Counted from the stretch's first letter, positions 44,779 to 54,145 are shown. The stretch is DNA of 64,000 bases from Weeksellaceae bacterium (GCA_949788275.1 OX460916.1:2418001-2482000); one strand, 5' to 3'. Program-made: numbers and translations. The notes: generated from the sequence alone by a model not told the origin.

Positions 44779-47054
44779 TAGTTACTAACTGTCTCTATTT
44801 TATCTGCACTAATATCTGTTCCTAGACGCTGTAAGTAAGCGATAAGTGCTGTAATCTCACGATCACGTAATGGAACAAACTTTTTACCTTCCGCTTTCGC
44901 TTCAGCCTCTTTCTTAGCATACAAGTCTTTTAAATCTTTTGCATCGTTAAAGATACTTTGTTCAATTGCTAAAGCTTGTTTTGCCATAGATACTTCCATA
45001 CTATCAAGATCTTCTTGTTGGTAAGGGACACCTAACATGGCCATCGATTTTAACTTATCTTTCGTTAAATCCTTGTTTAATGTATTTTCAATTAACCAAG
45101 GGTAACGTGGCATAATCGATCCATCTGATGTAGAACGAGGGTTCCACATATGCTTGTAATGCCAAGCATCTGGGTTTTTAGCCCCCTGACGATGTAAATC
45201 TGGACCCGTTCTTTTAGACCCCCATAAGAATGGGTGATCATAAACGAATTCACCTGCTTTTGAATATTCACCGTAACGTTTTACTTCATCACGGAAAGGA
45301 CGAATCATTTGCGTATGACAGGCGTTACATCCTTCACGAATATATAAATCACGACCTTCTAATTCTAAAGGTGTATAAGGTTTAACGCTAGATATTGTTG
45401 GAATATTTGACTTAATAACAATGGTTGGGACAATTTCAACAAGTCCACCTACAGCCAGTGTAATTACAGCAGCAATCGTTAAAACGATAGGCGTTCTTTC
45501 AACCCAAGTATGAACAGTTTCGCCCTCTACTCTAGATGAAGATTTAGGTGCTAAAGCTGGAGCTTCGGCTTCTTCATTAGCGACAAACGTACCTGCTTTA
45601 ACGGTTTTAATCACGTTGATAATCATCAGGATTGAACCGATTAAGTAAAGCGTACCACCGAAAGCTCTCATAGGGTATAACCATACCTTAAGAATTGTTA
45701 CCGTTTGTAAGAAGTTACTGTATTCTAAAGTTCCATCATCTGAAAATTGTTTCCACATTAATCCTTGAGTCCATCCAGCAACATACATTGGGATTACCCA
45801 GAACAAGATTCCAAAGGTAGCAATCCAGAAGTGAGCATTAGCCAACTTGATAGACGCCAATTTTGTATTGAATAACTTAGGGATTAAATAATAGACAATA
45901 CCAAAGGCCATAAACCCATTCCAACCTAAAGTTCCAACGTGAACGTGTGCAGGAACCCAGTCTGTAAAGTGACCAATTTTATTTAATGTTTTTGTTGCTA
46001 ATAGAGGGCCTTCAAAAGTAACCATACCATAACTTGTAAGGGCTACTACGAAGAATTTCAATACGGGATTTTCACGTACTTTATCCCAAGCACCACGTAA
46101 GGTTAACAGTCCATTTAGCATTCCTCCCCAAGAAGGAGCGATTAACATAATCGAGAACCCAGTACCAAGGGCTTGAGCCCAACCAGGTAAAGCGGTGTAA
46201 ATTAAGTGGTGAGGTCCTGCCCAGATATAAATAAAGATTAACGACCAGAAGTGGACAATCGATAATTTATATGAGAATACAGGTCTATTCGCAGCTTTAG
46301 GAACGAAGTAATACATTAATCCTAAGATAGGAGTAGTCAGGAAGAATGCAACCGCATTGTGTCCATACCACCATTGTACTAACGCATCTTGAACACCCGA
46401 ATAAATAGAGTATGATTTAGGTGCTGTTAAGCTAAAAGTTACTGGTAATTCTAAGTTATTGAACACGTGTAACATGGTAATACCCGCCCAAGTTCCAATA
46501 AAGAACCAGATTGCTACGTATAAGTGACGTACACGTCGCTTAGAAATCGTCAAGAACATTTGAACTCCGAAAAGTACCCAAACTACGGCGATTAATAAAT
46601 CAATTGGCCATTCATGCTCGGCATACTCTTTCGAGGTATTGTACCCTAGTATAAATGTCACAAAAGACAAGATTATAAATAATTGCCACCCCCAAAATAC
46701 AATCCAGCTCAGAACGTCGCTGTACATACGGGTTTTTAACAATCTTTGGAGAGAATAGTAAGCTCCGGCAAAGAAAATATTTCCCACAAAAGCGAAAACC
46801 GCAAAAGTGGTGTGTATCATCCTTAACCTACCAAAGCCTAATTTTCCTTGCGAGTTTACTAAGCCTTGAATACCTCCACCGATACCCCCTACACTTCCAT
46901 CATCGGTTCCGAAGATCCATTCTGGTAATGTTGGGAAGAAAAGTAAAGTTGCTACTAAAACCCCAAAGAAAAATGCCAGTACTGCCCAAAACAATGTGGC
47001 ATAAACGAAATACTTTACGATCTTATTGTCGTAACTAAAAGTCTGCATTTGCAT
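44778..47054 (-). CDS. ccoN: Fused cbb3 oxidase subunits CcoN-CcoO
   Basis: This 758-residue chain joins the heme-copper oxidase subunit I (CcoN, about residues 1-480, twelve helices; heme/copper histidines in WWYGHNAVAFF, AGPHHLIYTALP and VPAHVHVGTLG) to the membrane-bound cytochrome c CcoO (one helix near 515-535, then heme motif Cys576-x-x-Cys579-His580 in REGCNACHTQ). Such fusion is characteristic of Bacteroidota. The enzyme reduces oxygen with high affinity and pumps protons. The upstream ccoS stop overlaps the start. Confidence 0.96.
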   Translation of the reverse strand: MQMQTFSYDNKIVKYFVYATLFWAVLAFFFGVLVATLLFFPTLPEWIFGTDDGSVGGIGGGIQGLVNSQGKLGFGRLRMIHTTFAVFAFVGNIFFAGAYYSLQRLLKTRMYSDVLSWIVFWGWQLFIILSFVTFILGYNTSKEYAEHEWPIDLLIAVVWVLFGVQMFLTISKRRVRHLYVAIWFFIGTWAGITMLHVFNNLELPVTFSLTAPKSYSIYSGVQDALVQWWYGHNAVAFFLTTPILGLMYYFVPKAANRPVFSYKLSIVHFWSLIFIYIWAGPHHLIYTALPGWAQALGTGFSIMLIAPSWGGMLNGLLTLRGAWDKVRENPVLKFFVVALTSYGMVTFEGPLLATKTLNKIGHFTDWVPAHVHVGTLGWNGFMAFGIVYYLIPKLFNTKLASIKLANAHFWIATFGILFWVIPMYVAGWTQGLMWKQFSDDGTLEYSNFLQTVTILKVWLYPMRAFGGTLYLIGSILMIINVIKTVKAGTFVANEEAEAPALAPKSSSRVEGETVHTWVERTPIVLTIAAVITLAVGGLVEIVPTIVIKSNIPTISSVKPYTPLELEGRDLYIREGCNACHTQMIRPFRDEVKRYGEYSKAGEFVYDHPFLWGSKRTGPDLHRQGAKNPDAWHYKHMWNPRSTSDGSIMPRYPWLIENTLNKDLTKDKLKSMAMLGVPYQQEDLDSMEVSMAKQALAIEQSIFNDAKDLKDLYAKKEAEAKAEGKKFVPLRDREITALIAYLQRLGTDISADKIETVSN

Positions 47055-47218
47055 TATGAGTCGATTTTATCTTTTATTTTTTTGTCATCCTTTAACATTC
47101 GAACTGCGGGAGATTCATCATCATCAAATTGGCCTTTTTTATATCCGATAAAAAAGAACAGCAAAAAAATTGCTCCGAGCGAAACGCTCACCATAATCAT
47201 CAATAATAATATTCCCAT
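47054..47218 (-). CDS. ccoS: cbb3 oxidase maturation protein CcoS
   Basis: This 54-residue protein has one membrane helix (GILLLMIMVSVSLGAIFLLF) followed by GYKKGQFDDDESPAVRML, the CcoS/FixS signature. It is needed for heme or copper insertion into CcoN in other bacteria. I place the start at the ATG at 47218; an extension to 47314 would add a cysteine-containing stretch not seen in the family. The gap to ccoI is short. Confidence 0.88.
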   Translation of the reverse strand: MGILLLMIMVSVSLGAIFLLFFFIGYKKGQFDDDESPAVRMLKDDKKIKDKIDS

Positions 47219-47298
47219 AGCTTTTACAAAATTACAAAGCTGAGACTTCATATCACAATGATTTTGGTCACAGCTCATTTTATTCTGCCAATTTAAAA

Positions 47299-49692
47299 TC
47301 ATTCTAAATTCCACTTTGTGCGATAATCCATCCAGCGGGTACTAATTGTGGCAAATAACAAGACCGAAATTGAACTAATCGGCATTAAAATAGCAGCAAC
47401 AACAGGCTGTAAATATCCAGAAACGGCAAAGGACAAACCAACAATATTATAGAGAAAACTAATTGCGAAAGCGATCTTCACTAAGCGCATAGAACGGGTA
47501 GAAAGTTTTAAAAATAATGGAATTGCTTTAAAGTTTCGCGCATCTAAAATTCCGTCGCACGAAGGCGAAAAACTATTCATATCGTCTGATATAGAGACCC
47601 CAACTGTACTTTGCTTTAATGCACCCGCATCATTTAACCCATCGCCAAGCATTAATACTTTTCGATTTTGATCTTCCAATGATTTCACATAATTCAATTT
47701 ATCGCTGGGCGATTGATTAAATTGCAGTGAAGCTCCCATGGGGAAAATGGTGGTTAAAAATGGTTTTTCCGAATCATTATCACCCGACAAAATATGAAGT
47801 TGATAATTTCCTAATTCCTTTAACATTTCATCGAGCCCTTTTCGGTATCGATTGTTATAAACATATTTCCCAAAGACATTTCCGTCGATAGAAATATATA
47901 CTTCTGTTTGATTTATGGATGATTTACCCTCCGCATCGACAAAACTTCGCGATCCCACCTTCACTAATTGACCATTTACGACACCTTGTTGTCCTTTTCC
48001 TACAAATTCTTGATAGTTGCTAACAGGGGCTATACTTTCCGTTTTTATTTTTTTATACAACGCTCTGCTTAAAGGGTGGTTAGAGTTGTGCAACACCGAC
48101 CGTATAAGCAATTGTTCTTCGCTCCTTAAAGCTTTACCCTCATAAGCGATTTGAGCATCATCGCTTTCCGTGATGGTTCCTGTTTTATCAAAAACAACAT
48201 CTGTAATTTTGGCTAAATTTTCAATGGTCGCAGTATTCTTAACATACAGTCGTTTGTTTCCAAAAATACGCATCATATTTCCCAAAATAAATGGCGATGA
48301 GAGTCCTAAGGCACACGGGCAAGCGATAATTAAGATAGCCGTAACCACTTCCAAGACTTTAGAACTATCGTAATATGCCCAGAAAAGAGCAGATAGGCCA
48401 GCGATAATTAAGATGACAATGGTAAAGTAATGACTGATGTAATTGGTTAATGCATTCAGTTCTGATTCTTCCTTTTTAAAGGCATCATTGTTCCATAATT
48501 GGGTTAAATAACTCTGGTTGACTTCTGAAATAATTTCTAATTCAATCGCATTACCCGATTGTTTTCCACCAGCAAAGATTTTATCGCCTGTTTTTTTAGA
48601 AATCAAACGAGATTCACCGGTTACAAAAGAATTATCGATCATGGCGTCGCCTTTCATTAAAATGGCATCCGCAGGGATTAATTCTTCGTTACGTATTAGA
48701 ATTCGATCCCCTTTCTGAAGTTCTGATAACAGGATTGGCATTTCTATACCTGCCTCTAAACGGGCCACTGCAATAGGATAGAATGATTTATAATCTCGAT
48801 CGAAGGCCAAAGACTGCATGGTTTGTTGCTGGAACCACTTACCGGTTAACATTAAAAACAATAGCATGGCCAAGGTATCGAAATAACCTGGTGACAAATC
48901 GAAAATGATATCATAGGTCGATTTGAAGAAGATTACAAAAATCCCTAAAGCGATAGGCACGTCGATGTTGATGTACTTATTTTTAATTCCTTGCCATGCC
49001 GAATGAAAATAGTCGGTTGAAGAATAGAAAAACACTGGTAGTGATAGGGCAAACATGGCCCAACGGAAATACCCTTTATTATCTTCTAGCCACTGTTCTT
49101 TTACACTTCCAAATACTTCGACGTATTCGGGAAAGGAGAGCAGCATAATATTTCCAAAGCAAAAGCCAGCAACCACAAGTTTACTAACCAGGGATCGGTC
49201 TACTTTTTTCGTTTGTTTTTTATCGATTGATTTTAAATTGATCGATGGTTTATAGCCTAAGTTCGTCATTAAACGGGCTAAATCGCCTAGTTTTATTTCT
49301 TCTTGGCGAAAAGTAACTTGCACTGTTTTTTGGGTAAAGTTAACATGGGAAGCCATAATCGCAGGATTAATGGTTTCCAAACTTTCTAACAACCATACAC
49401 AGGATGTACAATGCATTACGGGTACGTAAAAACTAACCACCGTAACGCCATCGTCGGAAAAGTCGACGACTTCATTAAAAATCTCAGCCGTGTTTAAAAA
49501 ATCAAACTGATGTACACTCTTTTCATCGGGTCGTACACCGGCATTTCGATTAAGTTCATAAAAGTCTTTGAGATCGTTGGTATTCAAAATCTCATAAACC
49601 GTTTTACAGCCCTGACAACAGAACTCTTTTTGATCGAAAATAATTTTTTCTTCTTCAACCAATTGTCCACAATGAAAACAATTCTCTCCCAT
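47299..49692 (-). CDS. ccoI: Copper-type P1B ATPase CcoI
   Basis: This 797-residue heavy-metal P-type ATPase supplies copper for cbb3 oxidase assembly. An N-terminal cysteine-rich region (CFHCG, residues 5-9; CCQGC, 25-29) precedes an HMA domain with Cys95/Cys98 in MHCTSCVW. The membrane CPC motif is at 458-460, the phosphorylated Asp in DKTGT at 502-506, and GDGLNDAGAL marks the P domain. The DUF-type N-terminus is typical of CcoI/FixI. It is the first gene of the cbb3 operon, with a -7 box 10 bases upstream. Confidence 0.95.
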   Translation of the reverse strand: MGENCFHCGQLVEEEKIIFDQKEFCCQGCKTVYEILNTNDLKDFYELNRNAGVRPDEKSVHQFDFLNTAEIFNEVVDFSDDGVTVVSFYVPVMHCTSCVWLLESLETINPAIMASHVNFTQKTVQVTFRQEEIKLGDLARLMTNLGYKPSINLKSIDKKQTKKVDRSLVSKLVVAGFCFGNIMLLSFPEYVEVFGSVKEQWLEDNKGYFRWAMFALSLPVFFYSSTDYFHSAWQGIKNKYINIDVPIALGIFVIFFKSTYDIIFDLSPGYFDTLAMLLFLMLTGKWFQQQTMQSLAFDRDYKSFYPIAVARLEAGIEMPILLSELQKGDRILIRNEELIPADAILMKGDAMIDNSFVTGESRLISKKTGDKIFAGGKQSGNAIELEIISEVNQSYLTQLWNNDAFKKEESELNALTNYISHYFTIVILIIAGLSALFWAYYDSSKVLEVVTAILIIACPCALGLSSPFILGNMMRIFGNKRLYVKNTATIENLAKITDVVFDKTGTITESDDAQIAYEGKALRSEEQLLIRSVLHNSNHPLSRALYKKIKTESIAPVSNYQEFVGKGQQGVVNGQLVKVGSRSFVDAEGKSSINQTEVYISIDGNVFGKYVYNNRYRKGLDEMLKELGNYQLHILSGDNDSEKPFLTTIFPMGASLQFNQSPSDKLNYVKSLEDQNRKVLMLGDGLNDAGALKQSTVGVSISDDMNSFSPSCDGILDARNFKAIPLFLKLSTRSMRLVKIAFAISFLYNIVGLSFAVSGYLQPVVAAILMPISSISVLLFATISTRWMDYRTKWNLE

Positions 49693-49701
49693 ATTCTTTT
49701 A

Positions 49702-49709
49702 CAAAATTA
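49702..49709 (-). promoter_or_regulatory. Candidate -7 box of the cbb3 operon
   Basis: TAATTTTG on the - strand, nine bases before the ccoI ATG, so the leader would be very short. Confidence 0.4.
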
Positions 49710-49733
49710 CTTTCCTTTTATCAGAATAAACGT

Positions 49734-49741
49734 TAACTTTG
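49734..49741 (+). promoter_or_regulatory. Candidate -7 box of the Crp/Fnr gene
   Basis: TAACTTTG (TAnnTTTG), 26 bases before the ATG at 49768 and directly followed by a palindrome. Confidence 0.55.
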
Positions 49742-49757
49742 TATGACTTAAGTCATA
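49742..49757. promoter_or_regulatory. Perfect 16-bp palindrome between Crp/Fnr gene and cbb3 operon
   Basis: TATGACTTAAGTCATA is an unbroken palindrome right after the -7 box of the Crp/Fnr gene. Its half-site ATGAC shares the TGA core of Crp/Fnr sites. From this position it could repress its own gene and, lying about 50 bases upstream of the ccoI start site, act on the oxidase operon. This is inference. Confidence 0.55.
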
Positions 49758-49767
49758 ACAAGAAGCT

Positions 49768-50475
49768 ATGTCAGAATATAATGATAATGTGAAGACAATC
49801 AAAGAATTGTTCGAGAATCCTGAATCTTTAGGTGTGTTTAGCAAAGAAGAGATTTTAGAGTTTGAACAGGAGAAAAGAGTCTTAACATTGAAGAAAGGCG
49901 AGGAGATTATTCAAGAGGGTGCCACCCCAAAAGGGATTTACTGCTTGATGAAGGGAACGGCAAAGCTGTTTAAAATTGGATTTAACGGGAAAGAGCAAAT
50001 TTTACGATTTGCAAATGAAGGCGATATCATTGGATATCGATCGATCTTAAGTCAAGAAGTTTTCGGGGCTTCGGCAACGGTAATGACTCCTTGTGAGATT
50101 TTCTATATTCCAGAGAAGTTCTTTATAAAACTACTGGAAGTGAACCCTAAATTAGCCTTTAACATTTTACAGCGCATTGCTAGAGACCTAGGCGAGTATG
50201 CCCGTGCAATTACTTACTTGGCTCAAAAAACTGTTCGCGAGCGCTTAGCAGAAGTTCTTCTTTTATTGGAAGGGAAGTTAGGGACTGATAAAGATGGCTT
50301 TATTCACATTTCTTTAACCAGAGAAGAAATGGCCAACTTAATTGGAACTGCAACGGAATCTGCTATTCGATTAATTTCGGAGTTCAAAACCGATGAGTTA
50401 ATTGAAGTAGAAGGACGAAGAATTAAAATTCTGGATCATCAGAAATTGACCAAATTAGGGCATGTTATTTTATAG
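49768..50475 (+). CDS. Crp/Fnr-family transcriptional regulator
   Basis: This 235-residue regulator has a cyclic-nucleotide-binding-like beta roll (about 30-140; KKGEEIIQEGATPKGIYCLM), a dimer helix, and a winged HTH near 180-205 (SLTREEMANLIGTATESAIR). The recognition helix keeps the Glu and Arg of E. coli FNR (VETISR) as TESAIR but has Ile in place of Ser. The N-terminal cysteines that bind the FNR iron-sulphur cluster are absent, so it does not sense oxygen in that way. Divergence from the cbb3 operon suggests control of microaerobic respiration. Confidence 0.93.
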   Translation: MSEYNDNVKTIKELFENPESLGVFSKEEILEFEQEKRVLTLKKGEEIIQEGATPKGIYCLMKGTAKLFKIGFNGKEQILRFANEGDIIGYRSILSQEVFGASATVMTPCEIFYIPEKFFIKLLEVNPKLAFNILQRIARDLGEYARAITYLAQKTVRERLAEVLLLLEGKLGTDKDGFIHISLTREEMANLIGTATESAIRLISEFKTDELIEVEGRRIKILDHQKLTKLGHVIL

Positions 50476-50523
50476 CAGCATTGAATTTTAATTAAAGCCC
50501 TTATTTTCAATTTTATAGGATTT

Positions 50524-50597
50524 GCAGCAGGGATAGAAGCGGCATCCTTTGCGACTAGCAAAGATAGAGCCTATAGCCCGGCGCGTAGCGGCTGCCC
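50524..50597 (+). repeat. Dispersed structured intergenic repeat, copy D (shortest)
   Basis: The compact form of the element: GGATAGAAGCGGCATCC (50531-50547), stem TTTGC (50548-50552) with GCAAA (50558-50562) closed by GACTA, GATAGAGCCTATAGCCCGG, mini-hairpin CGC-GTA-GCG (50582-50590), then GCTGCCC. It lies 49 bases after the Crp/Fnr stop, in the same orientation, and 58 bases before a terminator, so it would be in that transcript's 3' end. The rest of 50476-50783 holds no gene. Confidence 0.85.
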
Positions 50598-50654
50598 TAA
50601 AAAACAATATAGAAATAAACGTTTTATCTTCCGAAAGAAGATTTAACGCAATTC

Positions 50655-50684
50655 AAAGTCTGGACAGAGTTCGGACTTTTTTAT
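50655..50684 (+). terminator. Terminator downstream of Crp/Fnr gene and repeat D
   Basis: Eleven-pair stem (50655-50665 with 50669-50679, two G-T pairs), AGA loop, T-rich tail. Confidence 0.75.
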
Positions 50685-50783
50685 TTTTAGGGTTTTAGTT
50701 TTTGACGAATGGCATTTGTGCATTGACCAACGGTATATAAGAATGAATGATTTTGCGTATTTTTACTGTTAAATTTATGCGAA

Positions 50784-51788
50784 GTGAAAGATCACTTAAT
50801 CCGTTATTACAACACTTTTGTAGGCCTTCTTTGGCTATTACTTTTTTTTACTTTGTGGGGCCAATTTATCTTTAATTCGGAGGAAGCTCCAGGGATTTCT
50901 TTTGTCGTTTCGTTGGTATTTATTGGAATTTGCTTTGCTTTTGTCACTTTCACCAGCCGATTTTTATTGCCAAAAGCTATTGGTAAACTTAAAATTAAAC
51001 GGTTTATTGTACAAGCGCTTATCTTGGCGATGTTTCTTGCGTTAATCAATGCTTTTTTTCTGGCGAAGTTTTCACCCACGGAATACCCGAATGCAAAAAC
51101 CGATTTTTCTTACTATTTATTTAGCTTAGTACCAACGTCTTTTATGTTGATGATTGGTTTTTGTGGTTTAGAGGTTTTTAGAATTTACATGGTCCAACAG
51201 CGAATTCATTTGGAAGAAAAGTTACGATTTTTACAAAATCAGATGAATCCCCATATTATGTTTAACGTGCTCAATCACATTCATATTTTAATGAATAGAG
51301 ACGTTGAACTGGCATCGGATTTACTGTTGCAGTTTTCAGGGATACTTCGCTATCAACTCTATGAGTGCAATCAAGAACGAGTTCGTTTAGGGAAAGAAAT
51401 TCAGTACCTGAAAGATATTGCCGAAGTGGAGCATATTCGATGGGGAAATGAGTTGGAGGTTTGTTTTACGGAGCTCATTGAAGACCCAACGAAAACTATT
51501 CGTCCACTATTACTCATTACTTTTATAGAAAACGCCTTTAAGCACGTAGACCGCCTTCCAATGCAACAGAGTTTTGTGCATATAAAAATTGAACAGAAAG
51601 CGAATTTACTCACGTTAGAGGTAAAAAACTCGACAACCGATTACCCCGTTAGAAAAAGCGAAAGTTCGGGACTTGGCTTAGACAACACCATTAAACGCTT
51701 AGAAATGATGTATCCCGATAAGCATCAGTTAAAAATAAATAAGGATGCTTTATGGTATAGCGTCACATTAACCATCGATCTTAATTAA
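50784..51788 (+). CDS. LytS/YehU-type sensor histidine kinase
   Basis: This 334-residue kinase has four membrane helices (about 10-30, 38-60, 72-95, 108-130) and no large sensory domain. The cytoplasmic His_kinase domain has the phospho-accepting His157 in QNQMNPHIMFNVLNHIH and an N box in ITFIENAFKH; the G box is in SSGLGLDNTIKRLEMMY. It starts at GTG 50784; the nearby ATG at 50777 is in another frame. The response regulator gene follows after one base, forming a two-component pair. The signal is unknown. Confidence 0.92.
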   Translation: MKDHLIRYYNTFVGLLWLLLFFTLWGQFIFNSEEAPGISFVVSLVFIGICFAFVTFTSRFLLPKAIGKLKIKRFIVQALILAMFLALINAFFLAKFSPTEYPNAKTDFSYYLFSLVPTSFMLMIGFCGLEVFRIYMVQQRIHLEEKLRFLQNQMNPHIMFNVLNHIHILMNRDVELASDLLLQFSGILRYQLYECNQERVRLGKEIQYLKDIAEVEHIRWGNELEVCFTELIEDPTKTIRPLLLITFIENAFKHVDRLPMQQSFVHIKIEQKANLLTLEVKNSTTDYPVRKSESSGLGLDNTIKRLEMMYPDKHQLKINKDALWYSVTLTIDLN

Positions 51789-51789
51789 T

Positions 51790-52521
51790 ATGCAGTTGAC
51801 TCCTATTTTAAAATGTCTTGTAGTGGACGATGAACCAATCGCCATAGAAGGGATCATTGATTTTATTGCTAAAGTTGATTTTTTAGAATTTACCCATCGT
51901 TGTTCATCAGCCTTACAAATTGAAGAAATTCTGAAAACAGAAACCATTGATTTAATGTTTTTAGACATTAATATGCCGTATTTATCGGGATTAGAGTTTC
52001 TAGAAACGGTAAAAAACCCGCCTATAACCATTATTACAACCGCTTATTCTGAATATGCTTTAGAGGGGTATCGTTTACAGGTGGAAGATTACTTACTAAA
52101 ACCCATTGCTTTTAATCGGTTTTATCAGGCTGTTAATAAGGCTTTTAATACATTTAAATTGAATGAACCCAATACACCAAGCATTTTACCTGAAGATGAT
52201 TTTGTTTATATACGGCAGACCGATGGTTTTGAGAAGATTGATTTAAAAAAACTGCGCTATATAGAGTCCATGCAAAATTATGCGGTTTTTCATTTTGCAG
52301 ATAAGAAGAAAATTGTTCATCAGACTATGATTTCTTTAGAAGAAATTCTACCGAAGACTATTTTTTTTAGGGTGCATAAATCCTATATTATTAATTTAAA
52401 TCACATTGAGTCAATTCAGGGATTTCAAGTGCTTATGCAAGGAATTAGAATTCCTATTTCGCGCACAAAAAAAGACGAACTGCTTCATCATGTCGTCTAT
52501 CAAAAACTAATTAGTAAATAA
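51790..52521 (+). CDS. LytTR-type response regulator
   Basis: This 243-residue regulator has a receiver domain with Asp59 in MFLDINMPYLSG, Asp13/Asp14 in VVDDE and Lys in YLLKPI, followed by a LytTR DNA-binding domain (about 135-240; FVYIRQTDGFEKIDL ... FFRVHKSYIINLNHIESI). It pairs with the upstream kinase. Its targets are not known; the outer-membrane protein genes beyond its 3' end are possible. Confidence 0.94.
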   Translation: MQLTPILKCLVVDDEPIAIEGIIDFIAKVDFLEFTHRCSSALQIEEILKTETIDLMFLDINMPYLSGLEFLETVKNPPITIITTAYSEYALEGYRLQVEDYLLKPIAFNRFYQAVNKAFNTFKLNEPNTPSILPEDDFVYIRQTDGFEKIDLKKLRYIESMQNYAVFHFADKKKIVHQTMISLEEILPKTIFFRVHKSYIINLNHIESIQGFQVLMQGIRIPISRTKKDELLHHVVYQKLISK

Positions 52522-52568
52522 AATAAAAGCCAAGACGAACTTGACTTTTACACTTTAACTACAACAGA

Positions 52569-53183
52569 TTAAAACTGGTATCCTAGACCTAGGATAAAGA
52601 AATTTGCACGATTATCATAACGTAACTCGGTATTGGTTACTTTGTTTATAAACGAACGCTGATCTTTTGAAAAGGCACTTTCGTAACGCGCGTTAATTAA
52701 TAACTTCGATAATTTAACATTAGCTCCCAATTGATACCCCAAAGAAAAACCGTCTTTACCGCTTTCGATAAAATCATTAAAACGACCATCTTTTTCAATA
52801 TTAAATGAGGCTACTGGTCCTACAAATGCACTTACCATATTACCTAAGAACTGGTAACCAACCATGACAGGAATATCGATACGATTACTTTTGGCATCAA
52901 TATCGACCCCGTCTATGGTCACTGAATTTTTAAAGTGGGTATAGTATAATTCGGGCATTACAAATAAGTCGGTCACAGGTAATTCTATGCGGGCTCCAAG
53001 ACCAACATTATACCCAACAGAATTATCACCTTTTGTTTTAAACGCTTCGGTGGCCGACCCTTTCAATTCTTTCCAAGAAGCCGATTTTGCGTTAAACAAT
53101 ACATTCGCTTTTGCTTCTACATTAATTTGAGCTTGGGTGATACTTGCCCCAGCAATAACAAGTAATAAGATTAATTTTTTCAT
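52569..53183 (-). CDS. Outer-membrane beta-barrel protein (porin-like)
   Basis: This 204-residue protein has a signal peptide (MKKLILLLVIAGASITQAQ) and repeated amphipathic strands, ending with the aromatic terminus NFFILGLGYQF that is typical for barrel insertion. It fits the OmpA/PorT-size 8-strand barrels. The ATG at 53183 starts the signal peptide; an extension to 53231 adds an unrelated stretch. No specific substrate can be given. It lies 22 bases after the DUF6268-like gene. Confidence 0.85.
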   Translation of the reverse strand: MKKLILLLVIAGASITQAQINVEAKANVLFNAKSASWKELKGSATEAFKTKGDNSVGYNVGLGARIELPVTDLFVMPELYYTHFKNSVTIDGVDIDAKSNRIDIPVMVGYQFLGNMVSAFVGPVASFNIEKDGRFNDFIESGKDGFSLGYQLGANVKLSKLLINARYESAFSKDQRSFINKVTNTELRYDNRANFFILGLGYQF

Positions 53184-53205
53184 GAGATTATATAAATTTA
53201 TTGTT

Positions 53206-54108
53206 TTAAAAATTATACTTAAAACCAACATTCAACAACAACGAAGGTTGGAAATATGAGTTGGGTTTATCGTCTTCGGAAAACGATTTAAACAGGGTTT
53301 TTAATGATCTTTCTTGCACCTCTGCCGACCGCATCCAAGTAGCGCCCGCACCAAAATGAAAAATAGCCTTTTTTCCTAAATTGAATTCTGGGCTTAAAAA
53401 AGAGCGCAGCGAATTAGATCCAAAAATCATGGATGTATCATCCACTTTAATCACCGAAGTTATTCCATCCATTTCAAAAGCCACTAAACGAAGCTTTAAA
53501 AAATCGGTAAATTTAACCGATGCAGCTAATTCAACCGAATTCATCATGGTTGCACTAATTTCATACATACCATCTTTCTTCCACTTTAAATAAACCATGG
53601 GCATAACCATAGGAACCCCAAAAGCATTCGAAACACCAGCCCCAATTCCTACATCAAAATTTTCGAGCCAATGATAAATGAAAACCGCCCCACCACTAGC
53701 CAAAATAGCATCAGCACTCAGCTGATCGGGATCAGCATACAAACCAACGCCAGCAGAGGCCAGCAAAGACCAACGATCACTAATTGGACGCAAATACAAC
53801 CCTGCAACATTGGCGTTAATAACTTCATCAGGGAAATTTCGATCAGCTAAATCTTTATGATTAAACTTCGCATAAGCCCCCGACAGATTAATGGCCCACA
53901 TAGTTATTTGCTTATTGGCATGCTGCTTTACATAAAGAGGAACAAGTACACCCATTTGAGCTTTTAACATATCCCCTTTTCCATCAACTTTCTCGCCATT
54001 CTTATCTACATAATGCGAAGTACTCGTATAGTCGGTTTTAAAATAATTTTGCGCACTATTCTTTGTGTAAACAAGTAAGAAAAGCAGCCCTAAGATGAAT
54101 CGTTGCAT
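53206..54108 (-). CDS. DUF6268-like outer-membrane protein
   Basis: This 300-residue exported protein has a signal peptide (MQRFILGLLFLLVYTKNSAQ) and a beta-barrel pattern, with the C-terminal LLLNVGFKYNF typical of outer-membrane proteins. It resembles the DUF6268 family seen in Bacteroidota, whose role is unknown. The ATG at 54108 begins the signal peptide. A -7 box (TACTTTTG) lies 29 bases upstream. It is followed closely by another barrel gene. Confidence 0.75.
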   Translation of the reverse strand: MQRFILGLLFLLVYTKNSAQNYFKTDYTSTSHYVDKNGEKVDGKGDMLKAQMGVLVPLYVKQHANKQITMWAINLSGAYAKFNHKDLADRNFPDEVINANVAGLYLRPISDRWSLLASAGVGLYADPDQLSADAILASGGAVFIYHWLENFDVGIGAGVSNAFGVPMVMPMVYLKWKKDGMYEISATMMNSVELAASVKFTDFLKLRLVAFEMDGITSVIKVDDTSMIFGSNSLRSFLSPEFNLGKKAIFHFGAGATWMRSAEVQERSLKTLFKSFSEDDKPNSYFQPSLLLNVGFKYNF

Positions 54109-54137
54109 AATGTGTTCTTTAAATAAATAATTGAACA

Positions 54138-54145
54138 CAAAAGTA
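54138..54145 (-). promoter_or_regulatory. Candidate -7 box of the two barrel genes
   Basis: TACTTTTG on the - strand, 29 bases before the ATG at 54108. Confidence 0.45.
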
